A stretch of 64,000 nucleotides of DNA from Treponema ruminis (GCA_017161305.1 CP031518.1:1860001-1924000), one strand, 5' to 3'; counted from the stretch's first letter, positions 9,747 to 18,250 are shown. The notes: generated from the letters alone by a model not told the origin. Made by a program: numbers and translations.

Positions 9747-9790
9747 TTTTAAACCGCATTCCGCCTCCTTCCCGGGGGGCGGATTTTTTT
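9747..9790 (+). terminator. Terminator after rightward 5S (first copy)
   Basis: TCCGCC pairs with GGCGGA across a short CCTTCCCGGG region, followed by eight T. An almost identical copy with its preceding AGCCGCCGGC-poly-T lies at ~9968-10037, so the terminator region is duplicated around the palindromic elements. Confidence 0.75.
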
Positions 9791-9802
9791 TGCGGGGGAA
9801 AG

Positions 9803-9960
9803 CAGGTAGGGAGCCGGCCGCCGGGAGGCGGACAAACTCGTGGGACGAGTTTGTAGGCGAGTCTCGGTGAGGGCCGGGACCGAACCGCGGAAGGGAGCGG
9901 CGGCGCAGCCGGCAAAACGCTTGAGAAGCGTTTTGAGCGAGTCTCGTCCGGAGCCGGGCT
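9803..9960 (+). repeat. Two copies of a palindromic repeat family (A 9803-9866, B 9888-9960)
   Basis: Each copy has the order AGGTAGGGAGC or GAAGGGAGC, a GC-rich GGCGG/GCCGG part, a hairpin, then GCGAGTCTCG. Copy A has ACAAACTCG/CGAGTTTGT, copy B has CAAAACGCTT/AAGCGTTTTG. The stem bases change in both arms while pairing is kept, which points to selection for structure or to family divergence. A third copy is inside the maf coding region at 50875-50945. Confidence 0.7.
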
Positions 9961-9994
9961 CCGGGCGCGTAAGCCGCCGGCTTTTTTCTTTTTA

Positions 9995-10037
9995 AACTGC
10001 ATTCCGCCTCCTTCCCAGGGGGCGGATTTTTTTTTGC
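9995..10037 (+). terminator. Second copy of the rRNA terminator
   Basis: GCATTCCGCCTCCTTCCC followed by GGGGGCGGA and nine T, nearly identical to 9747-9790. It leads straight into the right arm of the inverted repeat. Confidence 0.75.
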
Positions 10038-10210
10038 CTGGTTACGGGAATCCTTTCCCTACGTCGTGAAGCGTCCGCGCCGGATTGGAGCCCCGCCGTA
10101 AGGCGTTCGAACGGGCACGACAAGGAGAGTGCCCGCGGAGCGTAGCGGAGGAATGGAGCGGTCAGCGGAAGGGCGCAAAGCCGGGATTGCAGGTGACTTG
10201 CGCATTATTT
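10027..10210. repeat. Right arm of inverted repeat flanking the rRNA block
   Basis: This is the reverse complement of 8589-8775. Together with the two 5S genes the arms make a near-palindrome about 1.6 kb long with the 23S fragment off-centre. Confidence 0.85.
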
Positions 10211-10232
10211 TTATAAAAAGATTTAAAATTAC

Positions 10233-10260
10233 TTGAAAATGTATAATCTTGCGTTAGAAT
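10233..10260 (+). promoter_or_regulatory. Promoter of the small gene at 10281
   Basis: TTGAAA (10233-10238), 16 nt, TAGAAT (10255-10260), about 20 nt before the ATG; the ribosome site TAGGAG lies between. Confidence 0.6.
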
Positions 10261-10280
10261 AATTTTCTATAGGAGATTGT

Positions 10281-10580
10281 ATGTCTAGAGTTGATGTTTA
10301 TAATGAAGAATATGTTGGATTAAATCACGCCTACGTTCAAATGTATAAGTTTTATAATCGCCTTTTGGAAACTAACGATGCTGATGATGATGTCCTTAGC
10401 ATTATTCGGGAGATTTTGCTTGTTTTTAATCCGACTTTGGACAAAATAAAATCCGAAATGACGGTTAAGACCCGCTACAAGGATGATAATGAGCCCGCTC
10501 AGGAAGCTGTGAACGGAAGTCCTATGCATTCAAAAAAGTCTGATTCTGTGATTTATTACGGGAATTTTACTGGTAACTAG
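10281..10580 (+). CDS. Small hypothetical protein, 99 residues
   Basis: The ORF starts MSRVDVYNEEYVGL and has a good ribosome site (TAGGAGATTGT before ATG) and a recognisable promoter, so it is probably real. The product is acidic and soluble, with helical heptad-like stretches (LNHAYVQMYKFYNRLLE, DVLSIIREILLVFNPTLDKI) and a polar tail. No domain is recognised. A bidirectional terminator separates it from the convergent ilvC. It directly follows the rRNA inverted repeat. Codon use is more AT-rich than in neighbouring housekeeping genes. Confidence 0.65.
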   Translation: MSRVDVYNEEYVGLNHAYVQMYKFYNRLLETNDADDDVLSIIREILLVFNPTLDKIKSEMTVKTRYKDDNEPAQEAVNGSPMHSKKSDSVIYYGNFTGN

Positions 10581-10630
10581 TTTTTTGTTTTTTGGGATTT
10601 TAAGTCTTTTAGATAAGCGATTCAAATAAA

Positions 10631-10680
10631 AATGCCTAAGAAGCCCTGCATTTCTTTTGGGACCTCTTAGGCATTAATTT
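10631..10680. terminator. Bidirectional terminator between the small gene and ilvC
   Basis: AATGCCTAAGA (10631-10641) pairs with TCTTAGGCATT (10665-10675). T-runs follow on both strands, serving the rightward small gene and leftward ilvC. Confidence 0.8.
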
Positions 10681-10686
10681 TTTATA

Positions 10687-12165
10687 CTACAGAACTGGTT
10701 TCATTGCTGTCATGTATGCGCGGAGTTTGCGTCCTACAACCTCGATTGGGTGGTTGCGGATTTCTGCGTTTACGTTAACGAGTTCTGTGTTGTTTACGCT
10801 TGTGTCTTTGTTGCTCAAGCCTTTACCGATAACTTCTGTTGTTACTTTTGGCATGAGGTCTTTTGCCATCATTGGAGCGGCAACGCGAGCGAAGAGGTAG
10901 CATCCGTATTCTGCTGTGTCGGAAATAACGCGGTTCATCTCGTAGAGGCGTTTGCGGTCGATGAGGTTTGCGATGAGCGGAACTTCGTGGAGTGACTCAT
11001 AGTAAGCGCTCTCCTCTTTGATTCCTGCATCAACCATTGTCTCGAATGCGAGCTCACAGCCGGCTTTGACCATTGCAACCATGAGGATGCCCTTGTCGAA
11101 GTATTCCTGTTCTGTGATTTCTTCTTTTGACTCTTCTGTCTTTTCGAATGCAAGACGACCTGTTTCTTCACGCCAAGCGAGAAGGTCTTTGTCGCCAGCT
11201 TTCCAGTCTTCCATCATTGTTGATGAGAATTTGCCTGAAATGATGTCGTCCATGTGCTTCTGATAGAGTGGAGCAAGGAGTTTTTTGATTTCTTTTGAAA
11301 GTTCGTTTGCCTTGATTTTTGCTGGGTTTGAGAGACGATCCATCATGTTTGTGATGCCGCCCCATTTGAGAGCCTCAGAAATTACGTTCCAACCGTGCAT
11401 CAAGAGTTTTGTTGCATATTCAGGAGCGATTCCATCAGCTACCATTTTGTCGTAGCAAACGATTGTACCAGCCTGGAGCATACCGCAGAGGATTGTCTGC
11501 TCACCCATGAGGTCTGATTTTACTTCTGCAACGAATGATGATTCAAGAACGCCTGCTTTTGAGCCGCCCATACCGACTGCGAGAGCTTTTGCATAAGCCC
11601 AGCCTTTTCCTTCCGGGTCGTTTACAGGATGAACTGCGATGAGATCAGGAACACCGAATCCACGCTGGAACTCGTGCCAAACTTCTGTACCTGGGCCTTT
11701 TGGAGCACACATTACGACTGTGATATCCGGGCGAATCTGCATTCCCTCTTCAATCATGTTGAAACCGTGTGAATACCAGAGAGCTGAGCCTTTCTTCATG
11801 CGTTTCATAACTTCTGAAATTACGTTTGAGTGCTGCTTATCTGGAGTGAGGTTTCCGATGAGGTCGGCTGTTGGAACCAATTCGTCATAAGTTCCGACTT
11901 TGAAGCCGTTTTCTGTTGCGTTCTTCCAAGACTGGCGTTTCTGAGCGATTGCTTCCTCGCGGAGAGCGTAAGATACGTCCAAACCTGAGTCGCGGAGACA
12001 GAGACCCTGGTTCAAGCCCTGTGCACCACAACCAACGATTACGATTTTTTTGCCTTTGAGAGCGTTAACGCCGTCAGCGAATTCTTCTTTAGACATTGAG
12101 CGGCAGTGTCCGAGCTGCAAGCGAGCCTCGCGCCACGGAATAGAATTGAAATAGTTGTTACCCAT
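10687..12165 (-). CDS. ilvC: Ketol-acid reductoisomerase, class II
   Basis: This 492-residue enzyme carries out the NADPH-dependent isomeroreduction of acetolactate or acetohydroxybutyrate in valine, leucine and isoleucine synthesis. The N-terminus ([18 protein letters not shown]) and length are those of the long, class II (E. coli-type) form. The nucleotide fold is seen at [16 protein letters not shown], followed by LYWYSHGF-like [20 protein letters not shown] and the metal-binding [11 protein letters not shown], with a duplicated C-terminal knotted domain. An AGAGG site precedes the ATG. Other ilv genes are not in the window. The upstream region carries two T-N11-A dyads placed as for a LysR-type activator, so the gene is probably regulated singly. 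Confidence 0.95.
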   Translation of the reverse strand: MGNNYFNSIPWREARLQLGHCRSMSKEEFADGVNALKGKKIVIVGCGAQGLNQGLCLRDSGLDVSYALREEAIAQKRQSWKNATENGFKVGTYDELVPTADLIGNLTPDKQHSNVISEVMKRMKKGSALWYSHGFNMIEEGMQIRPDITVVMCAPKGPGTEVWHEFQRGFGVPDLIAVHPVNDPEGKGWAYAKALAVGMGGSKAGVLESSFVAEVKSDLMGEQTILCGMLQAGTIVCYDKMVADGIAPEYATKLLMHGWNVISEALKWGGITNMMDRLSNPAKIKANELSKEIKKLLAPLYQKHMDDIISGKFSSTMMEDWKAGDKDLLAWREETGRLAFEKTEESKEEITEQEYFDKGILMVAMVKAGCELAFETMVDAGIKEESAYYESLHEVPLIANLIDRKRLYEMNRVISDTAEYGCYLFARVAAPMMAKDLMPKVTTEVIGKGLSNKDTSVNNTELVNVNAEIRNHPIEVVGRKLRAYMTAMKPVL

Positions 12166-12195
12166 TTTGTTCCTCTATTAAATTAATTTGAGATT

Positions 12196-12262
12196 ATTAT
12201 AATAGAGCAGCTACAGTGCGTAAAGTGCAATGTTTTTGATATAATGTTGCGTAATTTGCAAC
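12196..12262 (-). promoter_or_regulatory. ilvC promoter with two LysR-type-like operators
   Basis: On the minus strand a TATAAT (12201-12196) and TTTACG (12224-12219) are spaced 17 nt apart. Two 13-bp dyads of form TGC-N7-GCA (T-N11-A) lie at 12217-12229 and 12248-12260: TGCGTAAAGTGCA and TGCGTAATTTGCA. Their centres are 31 bp apart (three helical turns), at about -34 and -65 relative to the expected start. This is the classical LysR-type geometry, as for IlvY on ilvC in enterobacteria. No LysR gene is in the window. Confidence 0.6.
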
Positions 12263-12270
12263 GTTGTATA

Positions 12271-12508
12271 AGAAGGGGATACTTCGAGTTTTAAATAGCC
12301 GGCAAATTGTAAATCATGCTGAAGCAAGGTTCGACCCTGAATCCACTTTGTGCGGGCGAGCGCAGCGAGTCCAATTTTCAATTTCGCACAACCGTGGATT
12401 CCTAAGGGGCGGTTCTTGCTGGGAGCATGATTTATGGATATCCCGTTAGTCAAAAACTCGAAGTTTGTCCTAGAAAACTCGCTGACGAAGCGATGACTTC
12501 CCCCTTTC
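12271..12508. repeat. Long imperfect hairpin element between ilvC and the DUF1015 gene
   Basis: Nested inverted segments pair across ~185 nt: ACTTCGAGTTTT (12281) with AAAAACTCGAAGT (12452-12464); AAATCATGCT-AGCAAG with CTTGCT-AGCATGATTT; GAATCCAC with GTGGATTC; and TGTGCG with CGCACA around GCGAGCGCAGCGAGTCC. Outer arms AGAAGGGGAT and CTTCCCCCTTTCT extend it. It could be a MITE-like mobile remnant or a structured RNA. Nothing else occupies the 365-nt gap apart from the ilvC promoter. Confidence 0.65.
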
Positions 12509-12530
12509 TATGTGCTATAATTCATGCATT

Positions 12531-13850
12531 ATGAAAAACTTTGAGAATTACGGTGTGCAGATTCCTGAAATCCTGCTGCCAAAAAATGTTGATTTAAAAT
12601 CCTGGTCGGTGATTGCCTGTGACCAGTACACTCAGGATAAGGATTATTGGGCAAAGGCTGCTGATGCGGCGGGCTCAAATCCTTCTACGCTCAATTTGAT
12701 TTTCCCGGAAGTCTACCTTAACGATGGTGGCGGGGAAGCGAGAATCAAAAAAATCCACGAGACGATGAAAAGCTACCTTGATGCCAGCACTTTTACAGCA
12801 GGCGAGGAATGCATTTATATTGAGCGAAAGACTGAATACGGTCGCACTCGAAAGGGCCTTGTTCTGGCCGTTGATTTGGAAAAATACGAGTGGAAGCCGG
12901 GCAGCAAGGCTCTGATTCGTGCGACTGAGGCGACTGTTCCTGAGCGAATCCCTCCGAGAATGAAAATCCGAACCGGGGCTGGACTGGAGCTTCCTCACAT
13001 CATGCTTCTTGCAAATGACGAAATGGACCTGCTCGTTGGCGGTGCCGGCACGATTGCAAAAAAATCTGATCCGATTTACGACGGCGAGCTGATGCTGAAC
13101 TCTGGCCATATCACTGGCTGGAAGGTTTCTGGGGCTGAGGTTGAGAGCCTTTTGGAGAACGCGCTTTCGGCTCTGGCCAAGGCTGGTACCGATAAAGATG
13201 GAAACTGCTTCCTTTTTGCTGTAGGAGACGGAAACCACTCTCTGGCTACTGCAAAGGCTGTCTGGGACGAGCACAAGAAAACTCTTTCTGGCGATGATTT
13301 GATTAATTCTCCTGTCCGATATGCTCTGGTTGAGGTCGTTAACATTTACGATGAGGGCCTTACTTTTGAGCCTATTCACCGCGTAATTTTCAATCAGGAT
13401 GCGGGAAGTCTGATTCTTTATATAGAAGAAAAATTGGGCGGAGAAATCAAGAATTTCGCTTCGGAAAAAGAACTTGAAGACTTTGTTGCTGACAAAAATG
13501 CAAAGGGCGCCCGCTACGGCTTTATCACAAGCGTTGGCGGCAAGGAAAAGCTCTGCGTTTTGGAGACTGCAATCACTGATCTGGCGATTGCGGCCCTGCA
13601 GCCTGTTCTTGACGAATATCTCGACGCTCACTCAAAGGACAAAAAGAATGACATCGATTACATTCACGGAACGGAAGATGTCGTAAAACTCGGTCACAAG
13701 GAAAACGCGCTTTCAATCCTTCTTCCGCCGATTGCAAAAGATTCATTCTTTCAGACAATCGCAAGCCGGGGCGTTCTTCCACGCAAGTCCTTCTCAATGG
13801 GCGAGGCGAGTGAAAAACGCTTCTATGTTGAGGCCCGCCGCTTGTTCTAG
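12531..13850 (+). CDS. DUF1015 family protein
   Basis: The 439-residue product shows DUF1015 hallmarks: N-terminal VDLKSWSVIACDQYTQDKDYW, the central GDGNHSLATAK motif with its His, and C-terminal AKDSFFQTIASRGVLPRKS. The family is widespread in anaerobes and spirochaetes; its biochemical role is not established. The start is ATG 12531 (MKNFENYGVQIPE); an in-frame ATG at 12510 overlaps the TATAAT box at 12516-12521 and is rejected. Only 9 nt separate that box from the ATG, and there is no Shine-Dalgarno, which suggests a leaderless mRNA. Its stop overlaps the stop of the convergent ABC ATPase (both use the palindrome CTAG at 13847-13850). Confidence 0.85.
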   Translation: MKNFENYGVQIPEILLPKNVDLKSWSVIACDQYTQDKDYWAKAADAAGSNPSTLNLIFPEVYLNDGGGEARIKKIHETMKSYLDASTFTAGEECIYIERKTEYGRTRKGLVLAVDLEKYEWKPGSKALIRATEATVPERIPPRMKIRTGAGLELPHIMLLANDEMDLLVGGAGTIAKKSDPIYDGELMLNSGHITGWKVSGAEVESLLENALSALAKAGTDKDGNCFLFAVGDGNHSLATAKAVWDEHKKTLSGDDLINSPVRYALVEVVNIYDEGLTFEPIHRVIFNQDAGSLILYIEEKLGGEIKNFASEKELEDFVADKNAKGARYGFITSVGGKEKLCVLETAITDLAIAALQPVLDEYLDAHSKDKKNDIDYIHGTEDVVKLGHKENALSILLPPIAKDSFFQTIASRGVLPRKSFSMGEASEKRFYVEARRLF

Positions 13851-14644
13851 TTTAACATTACGTTATCGTTGTTAACTTTGATTTTCTTGAACAGCTCTAC
13901 GATTGAATCCATCGTGAGCTGTTTTTTTTCGTCTCCGCTGATGTCGGAAATAATTTCGCCCTTGTTCATCATAATCAGGCGGTTACCGTAGTCCAGGGCG
14001 TGCTGCATGTTGTGGGTGACCATCATGACTGTGAGATTGTATTCCTGGGCAAAGCGGCGGGTGAGCTCCATGACGATGGCGGCGTTAGTCGGGTCGAGGG
14101 CGGCCGTGTGCTCGTCGAGAAGGAGTAGGCTGGGCTTACTCATAACTGCCATGAGCAGGGTGAGGGCCTGACGCTGACCGCCAGAGAACTGGTCAACGTT
14201 GTCGCCGAGACGGTCTTCAAGGCCCATGTTGAGGACTTTGAGCTGGCTGCGGAAAAAGTCACGCATCTTGTTGTTGAGGGAAATCTTGAGCCCCTTGAAG
14301 CCTTTTTTGTAGCAAATCATCATGTTGTCTTCAAGGCTCATTTTGCCGGCTGTTCCCAGGAGGGGATTCTGGAAAATGCGGCCTATGTAGCGGGCCCGTT
14401 TGAATTCTGCGTCACCGGTGATGTTCTTTTGAACTCCGTCATCGCCTGTGAGCAGGATTGTTCCAGAAGTCGGCTTTAAAGTGCCCGCGATTATATTGTA
14501 GAGGGTGGACTTACCGGCACCGTTGGAGCCGATGACCGTGATGAAGTCGCCTTTTTTTATGTCGAGATTTATGTTTGTGAGCGCCTTGTTTTCGTCAGGC
14601 GTGTTTGCGTTGAATGTAATTCCAATATTTTCGAGTTTAAGCAT
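13847..14644 (-). CDS. ABC transporter ATP-binding protein (partner of the permease and lipoprotein)
   Basis: The 265-residue ATPase has Walker A GSNGAGKST, Q-loop near GRIFQNPL, signature FSGGQRQ (variant of LSGGQ), Walker B LLLLDEHTAALDP and the H-loop VTHNM. The start is ATG 14644 (MLKLENIGITF) with GGAGG 6-7 nt upstream, overlapping the permease stop by 8 nt; a longer frame from 14692 lies within the permease gene and is rejected. The trio ATPase, BPD_transp_2-type permease and PF04392-type lipoprotein matches importers exemplified by the streptococcal TrpXYZ tryptophan system; the substrate here is not certain. Confidence 0.9.
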   Translation of the reverse strand: MLKLENIGITFNANTPDENKALTNINLDIKKGDFITVIGSNGAGKSTLYNIIAGTLKPTSGTILLTGDDGVQKNITGDAEFKRARYIGRIFQNPLLGTAGKMSLEDNMMICYKKGFKGLKISLNNKMRDFFRSQLKVLNMGLEDRLGDNVDQFSGGQRQALTLLMAVMSKPSLLLLDEHTAALDPTNAAIVMELTRRFAQEYNLTVMMVTHNMQHALDYGNRLIMMNKGEIISDISGDEKKQLTMDSIVELFKKIKVNNDNVMLN

Positions 14645-15563
14645 TTGTTGCCTCCGGTCTCTTGAGATGTGCCTTGAACCAGCCCACCACATCCTGCTTG
14701 CTTATAATAAGGCAGAGGATAATCATGAGGCCTGTGATAAGTTTGAGGTCGTTTGCGTTCATTCCGATGTTGTAGCCGTATCTTCGGGCAATGAACATCA
14801 ATGCACGGTAGATGATTGAGCCTAAAATTACGCGGAATGTCTGCCAGCCGATTTTGTTTGAATGGATTACGAATTCTCCCAGCATGAGGGAAGCAAGTCC
14901 TGAGACTACGACACCGCTTCCGCTTCCGACGTCGGCAAAGCCTGAATACATGGCAAAAAGGGCACCGGAAAGGGCCGCAAGACCGTCGCCAAAGCAGATT
15001 CCGACTCCGCGCACGATACGAGGGTCTACGCCCTGTGAAATTACCATCTGAGGGTTTGAACCCAGGGCACCCATTGTGAGGCCAAAGTCAGTTGAGAAGA
15101 ATAAATTTAAAAGAACGAGAAGAATTCCGACGAAAATTACGAGGAAGATGACGATTCCCCAGTCAGGAGTGACGGCAGGAAAAGTTGTTTTCATAAACTG
15201 CTTAATAGAAGAAAAAATCGTAGGAATTTTGAGGAAAGACACGTTTGCCTGATTTGACATGACGCGCAGATTGACCGAGTAGAGCATGGTCATCATCAAA
15301 ATTCCGGCGAGAAGATCCGGGATGCGGAGCTTTGTGTAAATTACTGTGGTACAAAAACCTGCAAGAATACCGGCGACAAAAACAATCATGAGCGCAAGGG
15401 CCGGGGAAATGCCGTGTGTGAGGCAGGCCGCAAGAACACAGGCTCCAAGCGGGAAGGAGCCGTCAACTGTCATATCACAAAAATTTAGGACGCGGAATGT
15501 CATGAAGACGCCCAAAACCATAATTCCGAAAATCAAACCTTCGATGAGAATACCTTGAATCAT
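14637..15563 (-). CDS. ABC transporter permease
   Basis: This is a 308-residue protein with about eight to nine hydrophobic helices, including MIQGILIEGLIFGIMVLGVF at the start and ALALMIVFVAGILAGFCTTV. The conserved loop GALGSNPQMVISQGVDPRIV matches permeases of the branched-chain, BMP and TrpY-like class (BPD_transp_2). The single permease probably works as a homodimer. It is the first gene of the leftward pair, translationally coupled to the ATPase, and divergent from the substrate-binding lipoprotein, with which it shares a 94-nt control region. Confidence 0.88.
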   Translation of the reverse strand: MIQGILIEGLIFGIMVLGVFMTFRVLNFCDMTVDGSFPLGACVLAACLTHGISPALALMIVFVAGILAGFCTTVIYTKLRIPDLLAGILMMTMLYSVNLRVMSNQANVSFLKIPTIFSSIKQFMKTTFPAVTPDWGIVIFLVIFVGILLVLLNLFFSTDFGLTMGALGSNPQMVISQGVDPRIVRGVGICFGDGLAALSGALFAMYSGFADVGSGSGVVVSGLASLMLGEFVIHSNKIGWQTFRVILGSIIYRALMFIARRYGYNIGMNANDLKLITGLMIILCLIISKQDVVGWFKAHLKRPEATNA

Positions 15564-15604
15564 ATAATGATTCTACTGATAAAAACGGAAATTTACAATT
15601 GCTA

Positions 15605-15634
15605 TTGACATTTTGTTTCTCTTTATAGTAACAT
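15605..15634 (+). promoter_or_regulatory. Promoter of the substrate-binding lipoprotein gene
   Basis: TTGACA (15605-15610), 18 nt, TAACAT (15629-15634), then a leader with GGAG before the ATG at 15670. Confidence 0.65.
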
Positions 15635-15669
15635 ACTTGTGAAAGAAATCTTTATCTATGGAGAAAAAA

Positions 15670-16671
15670 ATGAAACTCACAAAATCAATCGCGTTTGCTT
15701 CTATGGCACTCGCACTCTTTGTCTTTACAGGCTGCAAGGGAAAATCAGCTGAAGGCAAAAAATCTGTCAAAATCGGAATCGCAAAAATCGTTCAGCATAT
15801 CGCACTGGACTCAGTTGAGCAGGGTATTGTAGATGTTCTCAATGAAAACGGCGTAAACGCAACTTTTGACCTTCAGAATGCGAACGGCGACACAAACACG
15901 GCAGCTCAGATTGCAATGAAATACCGTGACGAGGGCGTTGATGTAGCCGTCGGTATCGCAACTCCAGTCGCACTTGCACTTGCAAACACAATCACTGACA
16001 TTCCAGTTGTTTTCGGCACTGTTACTGATCCTCTGGGAGCTGGCCTGGTTTCAACTCTTGAGCACGGCGAGCGAAACATCACCGGCATGAGCGACGCAAT
16101 TCCTACAGAGCAGCACATAGCCCTCTTCAAAGAACTGACCGGAATCAAAACTCTGGGCTATATTTACACAAGCAACGAGGCAAATTCAGTTTCTTCTCTG
16201 GAACTTGTAAAAAAAGGCTGCGAGCAGGCAGGACTTTCACTTGTCACACAGGCAATCACCAATTCAAGCGAAGTAAAGCAGGCTGCAGAGGCAATCATCA
16301 ATCGTGTTGACGGCTTGTATCTCACCACAGACAACACTGTTTTCAGCGCTCTTTCTTCTGTAAAGGAAGTTTTCGGCGAGGCTAAAAAACCGATTTTCTC
16401 AGGCGATGTAACAGGCGCTCAGGACGGTGGCTGCGTGATTGCCAGCGGTTTCAACTATTACAAGGCAGGACGCGCGACTGGTGAAATGGTTCTTAAAATT
16501 CTGAACGGCGAAAAACCGGAGAATATCCCTGTTCGATTTATGACTGACCCGAGCGACAGCGATTTGCTCTTCGACCTTGATGCGGCCAAAAACTGTGGAA
16601 TCACAATCCCGGCCGATTATCTTGAAAAAGCTAACATGATTTTTGAGAACGGCGCACTGACAAAGAAATAA
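15670..16671 (+). CDS. ABC transporter substrate-binding lipoprotein (PF04392 type, TrpX-like)
   Basis: This 333-residue lipoprotein has a signal peptide ending in the lipobox VFTGC, so Cys ~19 should be lipidated and the protein anchored in the membrane. The body is the two-lobed ABC_sub_bind fold: VKIGIAKIVQHIALD, DLQNANGDTNTAAQIA, IPVVFGTVTDPLGAGLV, NITGMSDAIPTEQHI and a late FSGDVTGAQDGG. The start is ATG 15670 because GGAG sits 6 nt before it; the ATG at 15658 overlaps that ribosome site. It faces its transporter genes divergently. Related proteins bind tryptophan or other aromatic or small amino-acid-like ligands; the ligand is not assigned. A terminator follows. Confidence 0.9.
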   Translation: MKLTKSIAFASMALALFVFTGCKGKSAEGKKSVKIGIAKIVQHIALDSVEQGIVDVLNENGVNATFDLQNANGDTNTAAQIAMKYRDEGVDVAVGIATPVALALANTITDIPVVFGTVTDPLGAGLVSTLEHGERNITGMSDAIPTEQHIALFKELTGIKTLGYIYTSNEANSVSSLELVKKGCEQAGLSLVTQAITNSSEVKQAAEAIINRVDGLYLTTDNTVFSALSSVKEVFGEAKKPIFSGDVTGAQDGGCVIASGFNYYKAGRATGEMVLKILNGEKPENIPVRFMTDPSDSDLLFDLDAAKNCGITIPADYLEKANMIFENGALTKK

Positions 16672-16680
16672 AAATGATGC

Positions 16681-16726
16681 GGGGAATGTGCGGCGTACCA
16701 ATAATCCTGCACATCCCTCGTTTTTA
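16681..16726 (+). terminator. Terminator after the lipoprotein gene
   Basis: GGGGAATGTGC (16681-16691) pairs with GCACATCCCTC (16709-16719, one bulge), followed by GTTTTTATT. Confidence 0.75.
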
Positions 16727-16901
16727 TTCATCGTATAAAAGATAAGGCTTGCGCTGTGCCTTGAATCCGTAAGTTCTATGCTGTGTTCATGAGAAGGGGG
16801 AAGTTGATCTGGTTCGGCCGAATTTGTGGCACAGCCGGAAAAAAAAATTGTTGCAAGGAAAATAAGCGAATTTGTTAAGCTTGAAAAAAATGTCTAGACA
16901 T
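16727..16901 (-). pseudogene. Possible broken lipoprotein gene after the GGDEF gene
   Basis: On the minus strand, 9 nt after the GGDEF stop, an ATG (16901-16899) with AAGGTG upstream opens MSRHFF and stops after eight codons. If the T7 run at 16890-16884 were T8, the frame would continue SLTNSLIFLATIFFSGC, a good lipoprotein signal with SGC lipobox, then ATNSAEPDQLPPSHEHSIEL and on into the antisense of the lipoprotein gene end. It could be a decayed gene, a homopolymer sequencing error or coincidence. Confidence 0.35.
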
Positions 16902-16909
16902 AGCACACC

Positions 16910-18250
16910 TTATTGAACAGGAAGAATTATTCCACCGAAATAATCTGGATTTCCATTGTTGTCGCTCAGAATAAAACCTCTGGTTGTTAGAACGACATAA
17001 GTTCCGTCCGCCTTTTTGGCCCTGTAAGTGAGCGGTTTAATCATATCCACGTTATCGCATAAAACTGCTTTAATTGCTTCGAGATATGCTTTCAAATCAT
17101 CCGGGTGAAGTTTTTCCTGCCAAAGTTTATCTGCATGGTACATATACTCTGACGGCATAGCAAAATCATCAACAAGAGAAAGTGACCATCTTGAATAGTC
17201 AAAGCGCATGTCATTCAGATAAACATAGCCGCCGCCGCTGATTGTGCATAAAGCTCCAAACAAAGAATTCAAGAGAGTCCTGCGTTCTGACGTAATAGGC
17301 CGGTCGATTTTTTCCATATTACGGAAGCCTTGCGTAAGGTTCAGAGCTTTGATTTCTTTTTTGTTTGCGTACATTGATTTGTCGGCACGGTCTAATACGC
17401 TGGAAAAGTCTTTGTCCGTGTCAGGATCATAAACAGCAATGCCACAGGCAATGACAGGCCCGGAACGTGAAATTTTATTGTTGTAGGATTCGTCTTTCAG
17501 GACTTCGAGCAGATGCTCTCTGTGTTCAAAATCATGCCCTCTCAGAACAACAACGAATTCGTCGCCACCGATTCTGAACACCGGACTGTGAGTAAAAGTA
17601 TTGCAAATCATGCGGCTTGCTCTCTGGATTGCTTCATCTCCAAAACTGTGTCCGCGCGTATCATTAAGCAGTTTGAGGTCGTTCAGGTCGCAAAGAATAA
17701 GAGCGAACTGATAACTTTTGGGATTTTTTAGTAATTTTTCGCTAATTGAATTTGAATATTCCTTAAATGCGTTTTTGTTCCGCACTCCTGTCATCTCATC
17801 GAAGCGAGCAAGACGCTTTTCGGATTCAAGATGATTTTTTTGAGCCATTGCCTGCTGAAATTCTTCTTCGATATTCTCAAGACAGCAGATTACATGGACT
17901 TTATCAGGGCATAGAAATTCTGAGTGTCGAACATGTACAGCTTTTCCTTCTTTTATTGCACGAAAAGTCAGAAAATTTGTATCTTTTTCTAACAGGCGCT
18001 TTTTCATAAGATTTTTATCAAGCAGATGCTCCAGGATTTCAATATCATTCGGATGAATACACTTAGTCAGAATCTTTCTGAAATCCGAGAAAAAATCTTC
18101 GCCCTGAAACGGAACTCCGAGTGTCTCAAAAAGTTTTATAGGCACGAGGTTGGTATATTTTCCTGTTTCAAAATCTACATAATGAACGCAGTCATAATGA
18201 TTTATGAGCGTAATTGCGACCTGGCTGAAACCTTCCTGATTCTGATCCAT
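16910..18250 (-). CDS. Diguanylate cyclase with PAS-like flanking domains
   Basis: The 446-residue cytoplasmic protein has a central GGDEF domain (residues ~150-310). It has DEMTGVRNKNAF, the LCDLNDLKLLNDTRGHSFGDEAI helix and an intact GGDEF at 228-232, so it should make cyclic di-GMP from two GTP. I see no RxxD inhibitory site five residues upstream. PAS-like sensory segments lie on both sides: residues ~10-130 and ~335-446 (LWQEKLHPDDLKAYLEAIKA, typical of PAS_3). It has no signal peptide or membrane helix. The ATG at 18250 has AAGGA 7 nt upstream. An HD-GYP-like protein at 48915 is the only other cyclic-di-GMP gene seen here. Confidence 0.88.
   Translation of the reverse strand: MDQNQEGFSQVAITLINHYDCVHYVDFETGKYTNLVPIKLFETLGVPFQGEDFFSDFRKILTKCIHPNDIEILEHLLDKNLMKKRLLEKDTNFLTFRAIKEGKAVHVRHSEFLCPDKVHVICCLENIEEEFQQAMAQKNHLESEKRLARFDEMTGVRNKNAFKEYSNSISEKLLKNPKSYQFALILCDLNDLKLLNDTRGHSFGDEAIQRASRMICNTFTHSPVFRIGGDEFVVVLRGHDFEHREHLLEVLKDESYNNKISRSGPVIACGIAVYDPDTDKDFSSVLDRADKSMYANKKEIKALNLTQGFRNMEKIDRPITSERRTLLNSLFGALCTISGGGYVYLNDMRFDYSRWSLSLVDDFAMPSEYMYHADKLWQEKLHPDDLKAYLEAIKAVLCDNVDMIKPLTYRAKKADGTYVVLTTRGFILSDNNGNPDYFGGIILPVQ

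Noticed and set aside
12675-13631. Long open frame (318 codons) antisense to the DUF1015 gene
   Set aside because: The sense strand encodes the conserved DUF1015 protein with its GDGNHSLATAK motif; the antisense frame has no recognisable features.
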